Assembly: GCA_017465145.1 (NCBI GenBank)
Contig: JAFTWU010000007.1
Coordinates: forward strand, 44,355 to 108,354
DNA length: 64,000 nucleotides
Origin: Clostridia bacterium
GTDB lineage: Bacteria; Bacillota; Clostridia; Christensenellales; Borkfalkiaceae
Direction of reading: 5' to 3'
Positions 41,639 through 50,290 of the stretch are shown piece after piece. A model generated the notes under the pieces. It made no database searches. It was not told the DNA's origin and was given only the letters and a program-made list of their open reading frames with translations. A program made the translations under genes and the position numbers. The first letter of the stretch is position 1. Each line of letters begins with the position of its first letter.

Positions 41639-43033
41639 CTAGTTATCTTCACTAGGGCTTCCGCTAGGGTTTTCTGCGGTAAACGTGCCGTCTAGTTCAG
41701 CGGTAGCGGTTGCGCGTCTTTTGTCGATACGCTTTCTAACGGAAGTGAATATAAAGCCGATAACGATAAAGGCGTAGAAAGAAAGCATACGCCAGAAGAA
41801 CATTGCGGTAAATGCAAAACCTGCAAGAAGTTGCGCGCTAAATAACGTAAAGAATATAAGGTCCGCCGCCCCTGAGTTGCCGGGGGTAGGAATAAAGGAT
41901 ATTGCCGCGTAAACTATAATAACAAGTTGGAAAACTTGCACCCACTCTAACGGTAAGGAACTGCCGGGGAATTCAAAGCCGAAAGTTTTAAGGCAGAAAT
42001 ATGCGATAGAACACAGCGACATCCACTCTAGCAAACTTACCAACATACAAAGCAAGAAGGCAAAGGGTTTTTTAGCAAAGGTTTTTAAGCACTTTGCGTT
42101 TGAAACGACAGATTTTACCGTTTTATAGGTCGTTTCTTTGGGGTTTTTAACTATGCGGAGTTTACCGCCAAGCCACATTACAAAGTGAACTAGTTTAATA
42201 CCAACCTTTGGCAACATTGAAAACATTACTACAAGAGTGGGCATAAGCAAGCAACATAAAAGCCCGATTATTGCTATAACAGAATAGGGAGTTTGCACCT
42301 TTTGGTAAATATCAAGTGGAAGATTAAAAGAGTTGTGGTTAAAGGTTACAAGTGCAGCAACGCCAAGCCCAACGAAAGCGAATTGATTCATAAAAAAGGC
42401 TGCAATCGGCAAAGCCGCCGCCGCGCCACCGTGAACGCCGTGTTTTGCTAGGTGATAAATTTCAAAAGGTTGACCGCCTGCGCCAAGCGGGGTAATGCAG
42501 TTGTAATAATGTCCAACGATACCTGTTTCAAAACAAGTTTTAAGGTGAAACTTACCCGTAGACGCCTTACAAAGTATTGAAAGTTTTAAGCCCTTGAAGA
42601 CGTAGCATAACCCAAGAGCAATAAAGGCAAGCAAAAGGTAAAGCCAGCTGGTTTGTAAAACTTCTTTTAAGTTTTCCCAGTTTATCGCCTCTCTACCACT
42701 TGCAAAAAAGTCTTTATAGAAGGTATAAGCCAAAACGCCAACAACGAAAACAATAAAAATCACTGTGAAAGCGCGCTTAAAGGCGCGTTGCCTTTTGTCA
42801 ATGCGCTTACTTTCGTCGTCAAAGCCAGGAAGACGCGTCATCATAATTTGTTTACTTACTTCACGCGCGTCGTCGCTAGCCTTCGTCAACGGGTGGTTTT
42901 CTACTATTTCAACCGTCTTTTTAAGGCGGTCAACTTCGTTAGAAGGTTCTTCTACGTCGATTATGATAGGTTCGGCGGTTTTTTCGTCAAACACTATTTT
43001 TCTTTCGGTTGGTCTGTTGCCTTTTTTCTTCAT
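41639..43033 (-). CDS. Flippase-like (lysylphosphatidylglycerol synthase TM region, UPF0104) membrane protein
   Basis: A 464-residue protein: a charged cytoplasmic N-terminus (1-90) followed by about eight helices. Motifs of the UPF0104/LPG-synthase transmembrane family include KGLKLSILCKASTGKFHLKTCFETGIVGHYYNCITPLGAGGQPFEIYHL and SFIPTPGNSGAADLIF. Such proteins translocate or anchor lipids or glycolipids. It is convergent with GT4 and divergent from the GT28-like gene. Its promoter ends eight bases before the ATG, with no ribosome-binding site. Confidence 0.85.
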   Translation of the reverse strand: MKKKGNRPTERKIVFDEKTAEPIIIDVEEPSNEVDRLKKTVEIVENHPLTKASDDAREVSKQIMMTRLPGFDDESKRIDKRQRAFKRAFTVIFIVFVVGVLAYTFYKDFFASGREAINWENLKEVLQTSWLYLLLAFIALGLCYVFKGLKLSILCKASTGKFHLKTCFETGIVGHYYNCITPLGAGGQPFEIYHLAKHGVHGGAAAALPIAAFFMNQFAFVGLGVAALVTFNHNSFNLPLDIYQKVQTPYSVIAIIGLLCCLLMPTLVVMFSMLPKVGIKLVHFVMWLGGKLRIVKNPKETTYKTVKSVVSNAKCLKTFAKKPFAFLLCMLVSLLEWMSLCSIAYFCLKTFGFEFPGSSLPLEWVQVFQLVIIVYAAISFIPTPGNSGAADLIFFTLFSAQLLAGFAFTAMFFWRMLSFYAFIVIGFIFTSVRKRIDKRRATATAELDGTFTAENPSGSPSEDN

Positions 43034-43041
43034 ACTATAGT

Positions 43042-43070
43042 ATTATATTAAAAAGAAAAGTAAAAGTCAA
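43042..43070 (-). promoter_or_regulatory. Promoter of the flippase-like gene, positioned for a leaderless transcript
   Basis: On the minus strand TTGACT, 17 bases, TATAAT. The start codon begins eight bases after the -10 box and no Shine-Dalgarno sequence fits between. Confidence 0.6.
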
Positions 43071-43090
43071 CCTAAAAACTAAAAACCAAC

Positions 43091-43119
43091 TTGACTTGTT
43101 TATCCGTTTAGGGTAAACT
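43091..43119 (+). promoter_or_regulatory. Promoter of the GT28-like gene
   Basis: TTGACT (43091-43096), 17 bases, TAAACT (43114-43119), about 27 bases before the ATG. Confidence 0.5.
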
Positions 43120-43146
43120 TAAATAAAAAAGGGTTTCGAGGCGTAT

Positions 43147-44355
43147 ATGACAGAGAAAAATATTTCCTTGGATAATAAAAATCAAATAAGCGGGCGCAAG
43201 CCAAGGGTAGTTTTTACCTTCGTTGAAGCGGGTATGGCGCACATTATGGCTATGACGGGGATGATGGACGCTTTCCAAAAAAAATACGGCGATAAATGTG
43301 AGTGTATAAAATCGTATATTTTTTCAGACAGTAAAAATCAAGACGTTAAAAAAATGGGCGAAACGGTGTCTGGGCACACCAAGAAAACGGCGTCTAATTG
43401 GCTTTATAACCGTTTTGAAGCCCTATCTTATCTAACTAGTTCGCGCCTTACATTAAAGTTTTTAGACGGGCACTTTAGAAAGGGTAGAAAAGGGTTTTTA
43501 CAAGACGCAAAAGAACTTAACCCCGATTTACTAGTTGCAAGTTACTATTTGCCATCGCACCTTGTCGTTGAGACTAACAAAAAGGGCATTACCGATACTC
43601 TAATTGCAACTTACACCCCAGACCCCTATATATATCCCGCGTGGGATAGGCGTTGCGATTTGTTCTTGGTAAACAACGAACGCGCCTATGAACTTGCCGT
43701 TAAAAAGGGCTTTAAGAAGGAAGTAGTTCGCCAAATTCCCTTTATTTATAAAGAAGAACTTTTGCACTTTAACGCAACTAGACAGCAAGCAAAAAAAGAA
43801 GTTAATATAGACGATAAATTTACCGTATTATTCTCTAGCGGGGCATACGGGGCAAAGGGAACGGAAAAACTAGTTAAGAAACTTCTTGCAACTTCCTTGC
43901 CTATGAATTTATACGTTATTTGCGGTAAAAACGAAGAAATTAAAGTTCGTTTAGAAAACCTTAAAAACAGTATGGAAACGCAGGTGAATTTGCAAGTTAT
44001 AGGGTTCACCGATAAGCTTGCTTATTATATGAAAGCAAGCGACCTGTTGATAGGTAAAGCAGGGTTTTTAACTATGATGGAAGCGCGCTATTTAGAGTGT
44101 CCTATGATAGCCAACGTTGCCGCAAACCGCCTTGAAGAAATTATTGCAAATTATGCTGAAAAATACGGCTTAGCAAAGAAAGAATACCGTGCAAACGGCG
44201 TGGTTAAACTTGTGGAAAAATGCTTTAACGATAGAGACTATTTATCAAGCAGGTTAATCAACATTAAAGACCGCGAGGGTGAAATGCTAGGGTGCGAAAA
44301 GGCGGCGGATTTACTTTACGACCTATTAAAGAAAAAATTCCCCGACTTAGATTAA
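43147..44355 (+). CDS. GT28-like glycosyltransferase (MGDG synthase / processive diacylglycerol glucosyltransferase type)
   Basis: A 402-residue GT-B enzyme. N-terminal RPRVVFTFVEAGMAHI-type loop (here KPRVVFTFVEAGMAH), then DLLVASYYLPSHLVVE, and the C-terminal donor site DLLIGKAGFLTMMEARYLECPMI, resembling the GKxGG-SEA region of MurG/MGDG synthases with substitutions. It probably transfers a sugar to a lipid. GAGG precedes the ATG. It forms a neighbourhood with glf, GT4 and the flippase-like protein. Specificity is unassigned. Confidence 0.82.
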   Translation: MTEKNISLDNKNQISGRKPRVVFTFVEAGMAHIMAMTGMMDAFQKKYGDKCECIKSYIFSDSKNQDVKKMGETVSGHTKKTASNWLYNRFEALSYLTSSRLTLKFLDGHFRKGRKGFLQDAKELNPDLLVASYYLPSHLVVETNKKGITDTLIATYTPDPYIYPAWDRRCDLFLVNNERAYELAVKKGFKKEVVRQIPFIYKEELLHFNATRQQAKKEVNIDDKFTVLFSSGAYGAKGTEKLVKKLLATSLPMNLYVICGKNEEIKVRLENLKNSMETQVNLQVIGFTDKLAYYMKASDLLIGKAGFLTMMEARYLECPMIANVAANRLEEIIANYAEKYGLAKKEYRANGVVKLVEKCFNDRDYLSSRLINIKDREGEMLGCEKAADLLYDLLKKKFPDLD

Positions 44356-44372
44356 AAATAAAACACAAAAGA

Positions 44373-44408
44373 AAAACCGACGCTATAATTAGCGTCGGTT
44401 AATTTTTA
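44373..44408. terminator. Bidirectional intrinsic terminator
   Basis: AACCGACGCT / AGCGTCGGTT with loop ATAATT; T-rich flanks on both strands, between convergent GT28-like and rplI genes. Confidence 0.88.
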
Positions 44409-44466
44409 CAATTTTTATAATTTTTGCAAATTCTACAAGCCTTACAAATATAACAAAAACTTAAAA

Positions 44467-44907
44467 TTAGTTCATAACGGTAAGGGTAATTTTTGCACTT
44501 TCTTCGGGTGAAATTTTAATGGTTACTTGATAGTCGCCCGCCGTTTTAATGTTAGATTGCAAAATAATTTTCTTTTTGTCGATATCGTACCCAAGTTCTT
44601 TTAATTTAAGTGAAACGTCGCCCGAAGTTACGCTACCAAAGAATTTGCCGTTAGCACCGCCCTTAACTTGCAAGGTAACTTTTGCGCCGTCAAGCTTTTC
44701 GCGCAGAGCCTTATTTGCCTTAAGCGTTTCTTCACGGTGGAAAGCCTGAGCCGCTTTTTGCGCCTTATTTTCACTCATTGCTTGTGCGTCTGCGGGTTTT
44801 GCAAGACCGCGCTTAATTAAAAAGTTTTGCGCATAACCGTCTTTTGCCTCAATAATATCGCCCGCTTTACCGCTACCTTTAACGTCTTTTAATAATACAA
44901 CTTTCAT
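44467..44907 (-). CDS. rplI: 50S ribosomal protein L9
   Basis: The 146-residue protein has the two-lobe L9 form: N-terminal RNA-binding domain [20 protein letters not shown], the KRGLAKPAD hinge, a long connecting helix (about 40-75), and the C-terminal domain with [11 protein letters not shown]. It usually sits near rpsF-ssb-rpsR and dnaB or an rppA/gdpP-type gene; here it stands alone, so the classic cluster is broken in this genome. GGAG precedes the ATG. Confidence 0.95.
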   Translation of the reverse strand: MKVVLLKDVKGSGKAGDIIEAKDGYAQNFLIKRGLAKPADAQAMSENKAQKAAQAFHREETLKANKALREKLDGAKVTLQVKGGANGKFFGSVTSGDVSLKLKELGYDIDKKKIILQSNIKTAGDYQVTIKISPEESAKITLTVMN

Positions 44908-45016
44908 AATAAACTCCTTTTACGCTTTTATTTTAACCCTATAAAGCCAAATTGTCAAAGGGTTTTCGTATAATTTATTCACGGTGGGATATAATAGACT
45001 AAAAAGGGGGTACGTT

Positions 45017-45154
45017 ATGAACAAAGGTATCAAATGTGAAGTTACCAACTGCCGTTATAACTTGCAAGGCACTAATTGTAAGTTAGATTCCATCACCGTT
45101 ACTTGCGGTTGTGGTGAACAATGCACTTGCTGTGGCAGTTACGATGAAAAGTAA
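45017..45154 (+). CDS. DUF1540 cysteine-rich small protein
   Basis: A 45-residue peptide with eight cysteines (MNKGIKCEVTNC...). The CEVTNCRYNLQGTNCKLDSI segment matches DUF1540, a domain of clostridial cysteine-rich peptides with a presumed metal-binding role. AAGGGGG precedes the ATG. It is followed by a terminator. Only the first half matches the domain closely; the second half contains a tight CGCGEQCTCC cluster that looks metal-binding. Function is not known. Confidence 0.85.
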   Translation: MNKGIKCEVTNCRYNLQGTNCKLDSITVTCGCGEQCTCCGSYDEK

Positions 45155-45224
45155 TTAAGTCGCAAAGGAATTTTGCCCGCTTTTTAGTGGAAAAAGTTTA
45201 TAACTAAAGAAGTTTTAAAATTGA

Positions 45225-45256
45225 AGAAGGTTGCCAAAAAGCAACCTTCTTTTTCA
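45225..45256 (+). terminator. Intrinsic terminator after the DUF1540 gene
   Basis: AGAAGGTTGC / GCAACCTTCT with a six-base loop and TTTTT. Confidence 0.88.
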
Positions 45257-45313
45257 TATATTATTCCGGAAAAAATTAAACATAAGTAAGTCCATAAAGG
45301 AAATCCAAAATAC

Positions 45314-45332
45314 CGTAGCCCCCTTGGCTACG
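45314..45332. repeat. Hairpin of unknown role between DUF1540 and greA
   Basis: CGTAGCC / GGCTACG with loop CCCTT, in a gap of about 290 bases before greA. There is no T-tract, so it is not a normal terminator. The rest of the gap is AT-rich and ends in the greA promoter. Confidence 0.6.
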
Positions 45333-45459
45333 ATAAAATTTTACCACAAAAAGATAAAAAGTCAATAGGGTTTTGAAAAATTTTACCAAAAACTGTTAAA
45401 AAAGGTAAAATCTAAGCGTTTTTAAGGGGGCAAAAGGCACAGGTTTTATAAATATAAAG

Positions 45460-45488
45460 TTGACAATTTACTTATTGTTTATTATAAT
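45460..45488 (+). promoter_or_regulatory. greA-lysS promoter (exact consensus)
   Basis: TTGACA (45460-45465), 17 bases, TATAAT (45483-45488). Predicted start about 55 bases before greA. Confidence 0.85.
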
Positions 45489-45550
45489 ATAAAAGTTAAA
45501 TAGTAAAATAGGCGGAGACTACCGCTTAATCAACTTAAAGGAGTATTAAA

Positions 45551-46021
45551 ATGGCAGAAGAAGTATTGCTTACCAAAGAAGGCAAAGAAGAACTTGAAAA
45601 ACGTTTAGAACACTTAAAACTTGTTGAACGTCCCGCTATCGTTGAAAGAATTGCCGAAGCAAGAAGTCAAGGCGACTTGTCTGAAAATGCTGAATACGAA
45701 GCAGCGCGTAACGAACAAGGTATGATTGAAGGTGAAATTTTAGAAATTGAAAACAAACTAAAATTCGCCGTTATCATCGATGGCAACACCGCTAAAAAGG
45801 GCACCGTTTCTTTGGGTAGCAAAGTTGATTTTATAGATAACGACACGGGTGAACAATTCACCTATGAAATCGTTGGCACTACCGAAGCAGACGTAGAACT
45901 TGGCAGAATTTCTAACGAATCACCCATCGGCAACGCGTTGCTTGGCAGAAAGGAAAAGGACCAAATTTCCGTTGTTGTTCCCGCAGGCGTAACTTCTATC
46001 ACGATTAAAAAAGTATACTAA
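45551..46021 (+). CDS. greA: Transcription elongation factor GreA
   Basis: GreA rescues backtracked RNA polymerase by stimulating transcript cleavage. The 156-residue protein has the N-terminal coiled coil with the catalytic tip GDLSENAEYEAA (about 40-51) and the FKBP-like C-terminal domain (VSLGSKVDF...ISNESPIGNALLGRKEKD). AAAGGAG precedes the ATG. It is 11 bases from lysS; greA-lysS pairs occur in many Clostridia. It is driven by a consensus promoter. Confidence 0.97.
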   Translation: MAEEVLLTKEGKEELEKRLEHLKLVERPAIVERIAEARSQGDLSENAEYEAARNEQGMIEGEILEIENKLKFAVIIDGNTAKKGTVSLGSKVDFIDNDTGEQFTYEIVGTTEADVELGRISNESPIGNALLGRKEKDQISVVVPAGVTSITIKKVY

Positions 46022-46032
46022 AAGGAAATAAA

Positions 46033-47544
46033 ATGGAAGAAAACAAGAACGTTCAAAACCCCGCAGTTGCGGAAGAACTTGACTTAAACGAACAACTATT
46101 AATAAGACGTAAAAAACTTGACGACCTTAAAGCAAGCGGTAAAAACCCTTACGAAAAGGTTAGATACGATAGAACTCACTTCAGTTTAGATATCAAAGAA
46201 GATTACGAAAACTTTGAAGGTAAGGTCGTTGGTGTCGCAGGTAGACTTATCTCTAAAAGAATAATGGGTAAGGCGTCTTTTGCCGTTATTTTAGACGGTA
46301 AGGGCACTATTCAAAGTTATCTTTCCGTTAACGACCTTGGCGACGACTATATCGCGTTTAAAGATTACGATATCGGCGACATAGTTGGTATCACCGGTTT
46401 CGTTTTCAAAACTAGAACGGGTGAAGTTTCTATTCACGCAGAGAGTATTGAATTGCTTTCAAAATCTCTCCGTCCGTTGCCTGAAAAATATCACGGCTTA
46501 AAAGACGAAGACACAAGATATCGCCAAAGAGAAATTGACTTAATCGCTAACCCAGAAGTTAAGCGCACCTTTGTGGTAAGGTCAAAAATTTTAACGGCTA
46601 TCCGCAACTATTTAGACAGCGTTGGCTATTTAGAAGTTGATACCCCCGTTTTGCAACCCCTTGAAATAGGCGCGTCTGCAAGACCTTTTAAGACTCATCA
46701 CAACGCACTTGATATAGATATGTATCTCCGTATAGAAACGGAACTTTACTTAAAGAGATTAATCGTCGGCGGTTTCGACAGGGTTTACGAAGTGGGCAGG
46801 ATTTTCCGTAACGAAGGTATGGACCGCTCTCATAACCCAGAATTCACCACGGTAGAAATGTATCAAGCATACAGCAACTACTTTGAAATGATGGATTTAA
46901 TCGAAAATATGTATCGTAAAATCACCCTTGATATTTGCGGTACGGGCGTTATAACCTATCAAGGCGTAGAAATTGATATGGCGTCTCCTTGGGAAAGACT
47001 TACCATGGTAGAAGCGGTTAAAAAATACGCTGGCGTAGACTATTACGATTGGAAAACCGATGAAGAAGCACGCGCCGTTGCAAAAGAAAAGGGCGTTGAA
47101 GTTGAAGAAGGCAAAGATGCAACCAAGGGCCACGTTTTAATCGCGTTCTTTGATGCTTTCGTTGAAGAAAACCTTATTCAACCCACCATCATTTACGATT
47201 ATCCCGTAGAAAACTCTCCCTTGGCAAAGAGAAAACCCGACGAACCCGCGTTCACGCAAAGATTTGAATATTTTATCTACGCGCGTGAAATGGGCAACGC
47301 TTTCTCTGAACTTAACGACCCTATCGACCAAAAAGAAAGGTTTGTTAAACAAGTTGAAGCAAAGCGCGCTAAAGGTGGTAACGACGCTAAAGTAGACGAA
47401 GATTTCGTTACGGCGTTAGAATACGGCTTACCCCCAACGGGCGGTTTAGGTTTTGGCGTTGATAGACTAGTTATGCTTTTAACGGATAGCGCGTCTATTA
47501 GGGACGTAATTTTGTTCCCCACCATGAAACCCATTAAAAAATAA
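46033..47544 (+). CDS. lysS: Lysyl-tRNA synthetase (class II)
   Basis: The 503-residue enzyme has the OB-fold anticodon-binding domain (about 60-165), class II motif 1 near VFVVRSKILTAIRNYL (here FVVRSKILTAIRNYL), motif 2 FRNEGMDRSHNPEFTTVE and motif 3 GLGFGVDRLVML. It is the second gene of the greA operon. The final codons PIKK-stop are followed by a near-duplicate CCTATTAAAAAATAA, apparently a small tandem duplication at the stop. No T box is seen upstream. Confidence 0.97.
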   Translation: MEENKNVQNPAVAEELDLNEQLLIRRKKLDDLKASGKNPYEKVRYDRTHFSLDIKEDYENFEGKVVGVAGRLISKRIMGKASFAVILDGKGTIQSYLSVNDLGDDYIAFKDYDIGDIVGITGFVFKTRTGEVSIHAESIELLSKSLRPLPEKYHGLKDEDTRYRQREIDLIANPEVKRTFVVRSKILTAIRNYLDSVGYLEVDTPVLQPLEIGASARPFKTHHNALDIDMYLRIETELYLKRLIVGGFDRVYEVGRIFRNEGMDRSHNPEFTTVEMYQAYSNYFEMMDLIENMYRKITLDICGTGVITYQGVEIDMASPWERLTMVEAVKKYAGVDYYDWKTDEEARAVAKEKGVEVEEGKDATKGHVLIAFFDAFVEENLIQPTIIYDYPVENSPLAKRKPDEPAFTQRFEYFIYAREMGNAFSELNDPIDQKERFVKQVEAKRAKGGNDAKVDEDFVTALEYGLPPTGGLGFGVDRLVMLLTDSASIRDVILFPTMKPIKK

Positions 47545-47573
47545 AAACCTATTAAAAAATAAAAGCACGAAAA

Positions 47574-47610
47574 GTTGTTGCGGGGCATAGAAACATCTAA
47601 GTTCCGCAAC
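47574..47610. repeat. Inverted repeat upstream of the 341-residue hypothetical gene
   Basis: TGTTGCGG and CCGCAACA flank a loop of about 20 bases. No T-tract follows. It may be an RNA structure in the greA-lysS-tmk transcript. Confidence 0.5.
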
Positions 47611-47630
47611 ACTATAAAAGCAGGTTATAG

Positions 47631-48656
47631 ATGGATAATAAAGTTAATAAACGCAGATTATCGAATTTTCTTGCATACGAATGGATTTTGGTCGTTGTCG
47701 CTGTGATTGCGGCCATTTTCGTATTGGAAATTATTTATTCTGCAACGGGACAAGGGCTTACCGTTGGTCAAAAGTTTAACTATTATTACGACACCATGTT
47801 GCAAAGAAACGACATGATAGATTTCCACTCTAGCCTAAAAAGTCCAGACGGCACTAATAACAACGTTTTCAGTTACGACGTTATAGAGTGCGAATATGAA
47901 AAAATTTACCAAGATAACGACGTTTTATACGCCCGTTACGAAATTCAAGAAGTAGATGCTATTTTTACCGATTTTACACCCGCGGCAACCCCCGAACAAT
48001 CGGTAAGACTTAAAACGCTTGTAGACCATTACGATATTTACGATTTGCAAAGTTTATTTAACGATGCAAGCGACTATCTAGCGCAGTTCTTAAAAGAAGA
48101 ACACGCTAACAAAACGGTTGAACAAAAGCGCGCGGTTATAATTAACGAAGGGTATTTGGCGCTTGATGAAGATAAAATTGCATCTCACTTCCGCTTTAGA
48201 ATGAAAAAGGACAACCGCTATAGAAAGGAAGCTAAAATTTTAGAAGGTATCCTTTTAGAAAAGGGCAGAATAGAAAAACTTTGCCGTGAAGTTAAAGATT
48301 TTTATACCATTTTAACTTGCGGACAAGATATTTTCTATACCTATACCCGCTATCAACAAGCGTACGACTTAGAAGAATTTAACGGAAATACGGAAATGAG
48401 TCAGCACTATAAAGGCTTATTAGATAGCGAAAAGGCGGCGGGCAGAGAAAACTTGATTTACGGTATAAAACTAGAAAATCTTATTCCCGGCGACAGCGAA
48501 GAAAACGTTTCAAAATATTTCAGGCTTTATAAAGAAAGCACGGCAAAGAACGTTGCGTTATGCGTGTTTAACCAAAGGGCAAATCAACCGTATTTGCAAT
48601 TTGAAACGATATCCTTCGTTAACAACGTGATAAGGCAATTTAGCGATATAATTTAA
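47631..48656 (+). CDS. Conserved hypothetical single-pass membrane protein
   Basis: I do not recognise a family. The 341-residue protein has a cytoplasmic basic start (KVNKRRLSNFLAYEW), one membrane helix at about 18-40 (ILVVVAVIAAIFVLEIIY), and a helical, charged outside domain of about 300 residues. It sits between lysS and tmk, eight bases before tmk, so it is probably cotranscribed with replication genes. No cysteine, lipobox or catalytic motif stands out. It could act in envelope or membrane processes; this is unassigned. Confidence 0.8.
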   Translation: MDNKVNKRRLSNFLAYEWILVVVAVIAAIFVLEIIYSATGQGLTVGQKFNYYYDTMLQRNDMIDFHSSLKSPDGTNNNVFSYDVIECEYEKIYQDNDVLYARYEIQEVDAIFTDFTPAATPEQSVRLKTLVDHYDIYDLQSLFNDASDYLAQFLKEEHANKTVEQKRAVIINEGYLALDEDKIASHFRFRMKKDNRYRKEAKILEGILLEKGRIEKLCREVKDFYTILTCGQDIFYTYTRYQQAYDLEEFNGNTEMSQHYKGLLDSEKAAGRENLIYGIKLENLIPGDSEENVSKYFRLYKESTAKNVALCVFNQRANQPYLQFETISFVNNVIRQFSDII

Positions 48657-48664
48657 GGATACTT

Positions 48665-49291
48665 ATGAAAAAGGGAATTTTTATCACCTTCGAAGGTTGC
48701 GAAGGGGTTGGCAAATCAAGTCAGCTTAGAATGTTGCAAGACTATTTGCGCGAACAAAATATAGCCTTTTATTTTACTAGAGAACCGGGTGGCACGGGCG
48801 TTAGTGAACAAATCCGCGCGGTTATTCTAGACGGTAAAAACAGCGCTATGGCAGACGAATGTGAAGCGCTTTTATACGCCGCAGCACGCGTTCAACTATT
48901 AAAAGAAGAAATTGAACCGCGCTTAAACAGGGGCGAACTTGTTATTTGCGACAGATACGTTGATTCTTCCCTTGCATACCAAGGCTATGCGCGTGGACTT
49001 GGCGTTGACTACGTTAAAAGCATAAACGATTACGCGTTCAAAAACGTTATGCCAGATTATACTATCTTTTTAAGACTTCCCCCAAGCGAAGCGTTCAAAA
49101 GAAAGGGTGGGGTAGACGGTACGGATAGGGTTGAACTTTCTGGCGTAGATTTCCACAACGCCGTTTTTGAAGGCTATAATAAACTTGCTAGTGAATATAA
49201 AGATAGATTTATCGTTATCGAAGCCACGGGCACTAAATACGAAACCCAACAAAAGATTATATCCGCTCTTAAAGAAAGAGGCGTATTATAG
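48665..49291 (+). CDS. tmk: Thymidylate kinase
   Basis: Tmk phosphorylates dTMP to dTDP. The 208-residue protein has the P-loop FEGCEGVGKSSQ (about 7-18), the TREPGGTGVSEQIR motif (about 36-50) and DRYVDSSLAYQGYARGLG (about 95-112), with the lid region near KRKGGVDGTDRVE. Length is normal. It is 15 bases from holB in the classic tmk-holB arrangement. AAGG precedes its ATG. Confidence 0.96.
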   Translation: MKKGIFITFEGCEGVGKSSQLRMLQDYLREQNIAFYFTREPGGTGVSEQIRAVILDGKNSAMADECEALLYAAARVQLLKEEIEPRLNRGELVICDRYVDSSLAYQGYARGLGVDYVKSINDYAFKNVMPDYTIFLRLPPSEAFKRKGGVDGTDRVELSGVDFHNAVFEGYNKLASEYKDRFIVIEATGTKYETQQKIISALKERGVL

Positions 49292-49306
49292 TAAACAAGG
49301 GGAATT

Positions 49307-50290
49307 ATGATAGATTACGCGTCTTTAATTAAAGACACAACTGCATATAAAACCGTGCTTGGCGACAAGGCTAGCAGCAGGCTTTCGCACGCCTATTTGC
49401 TTGTTACGGCAGACGGAAACTCTCTTGACGAATATCTAAAAATATTTGCAAAACTTTTGCTTTGTCAAGCTCAAGAGCCTTGCGGAAAATGTCGCGCGTG
49501 TAAATTAATAGACGGTGGCGTGCACCCAGACGCATATTTTTACCCCAAAGAAAAACAAAACGTTACCGTTGACGACGTTAGCGAAATTATAGAAGAAACC
49601 TATCTTAAACCGATAGAAAGCAATAAAAAATTATTCGTTTTATCGCACGGCGAAAATTTATCTCTAGTCGTTCAAAACAAACTTTTAAAAACGCTAGAAG
49701 AACCGCCTGCAAACGTTATAATTTTGATAGGCGCAACGGTAGACTTTCCGTTATTATCTACCGTTAAAAGCAGGGTAAAAAGGCTAGAAATACCCGCTTT
49801 TTCCCAAGAAAAATTAATAAACGCGCTTAAAGAAGATTGCCCCGATTTAGATAAACTTGCTAACGCGTGTGCTCACGCAGAAGGTAGCGTTGGCAAAGCA
49901 ATAGAACTTTACGGCGATGAAAACATAGGCAAGGTTACTCAATTTCTAAGCGAAATGGTGCTTGATATGAAGTCAAGCGCAAACGTTTTAGATTTTTCTA
50001 TAAAACTTGCAAACGAAAAAATAGAAATTTTAGACCTTATTTCCGCAATGCAACTATTTTACCGCGATATGCTAAGTTATCTAAGTGGAAACGAAAAGGT
50101 TATAGTAAATAAAAAAAATTTAGACTTAATTAAAAAAGCGCAAGGATACACCCTTGGTTCTTGCGTACATATCCTTGAAAAATTAACCGAGGCGGAAAGC
50201 AGAAGAAGGGCTAACGCCAACCAACAAATGCTTACCGAGTGGTTATTGTTTCAAGTGTTGGAGGGAAAACATAAATGGCTAAAATTATAG
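49307..50290 (+). CDS. holB: DNA polymerase III delta' subunit
   Basis: HolB is the delta' clamp-loader subunit. The 327-residue protein has the reduced AAA+ form, a zinc-type cysteine cluster (CQAQEPCGKCRACKLIDGGVHPDAY, about 54-78), KLLKTLEEPPANVIIL and SRVKRLEIPAF. It follows tmk and overlaps ricT by 16 bases. The fully active Walker ATP site is absent, as usual for delta'. Confidence 0.92.
   Translation: MIDYASLIKDTTAYKTVLGDKASSRLSHAYLLVTADGNSLDEYLKIFAKLLLCQAQEPCGKCRACKLIDGGVHPDAYFYPKEKQNVTVDDVSEIIEETYLKPIESNKKLFVLSHGENLSLVVQNKLLKTLEEPPANVIILIGATVDFPLLSTVKSRVKRLEIPAFSQEKLINALKEDCPDLDKLANACAHAEGSVGKAIELYGDENIGKVTQFLSEMVLDMKSSANVLDFSIKLANEKIEILDLISAMQLFYRDMLSYLSGNEKVIVNKKNLDLIKKAQGYTLGSCVHILEKLTEAESRRRANANQQMLTEWLLFQVLEGKHKWLKL

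Noticed and set aside
45314-45332. Hairpin as a terminator
   Set aside because: No T-tract follows on either strand; listed as a repeat of unknown role.
47525-47570. Duplication of the lysS end (ATTAAAAAATAAAA twice)
   Set aside because: Probably a slippage event in an A/T-rich stop region; no sign of function.
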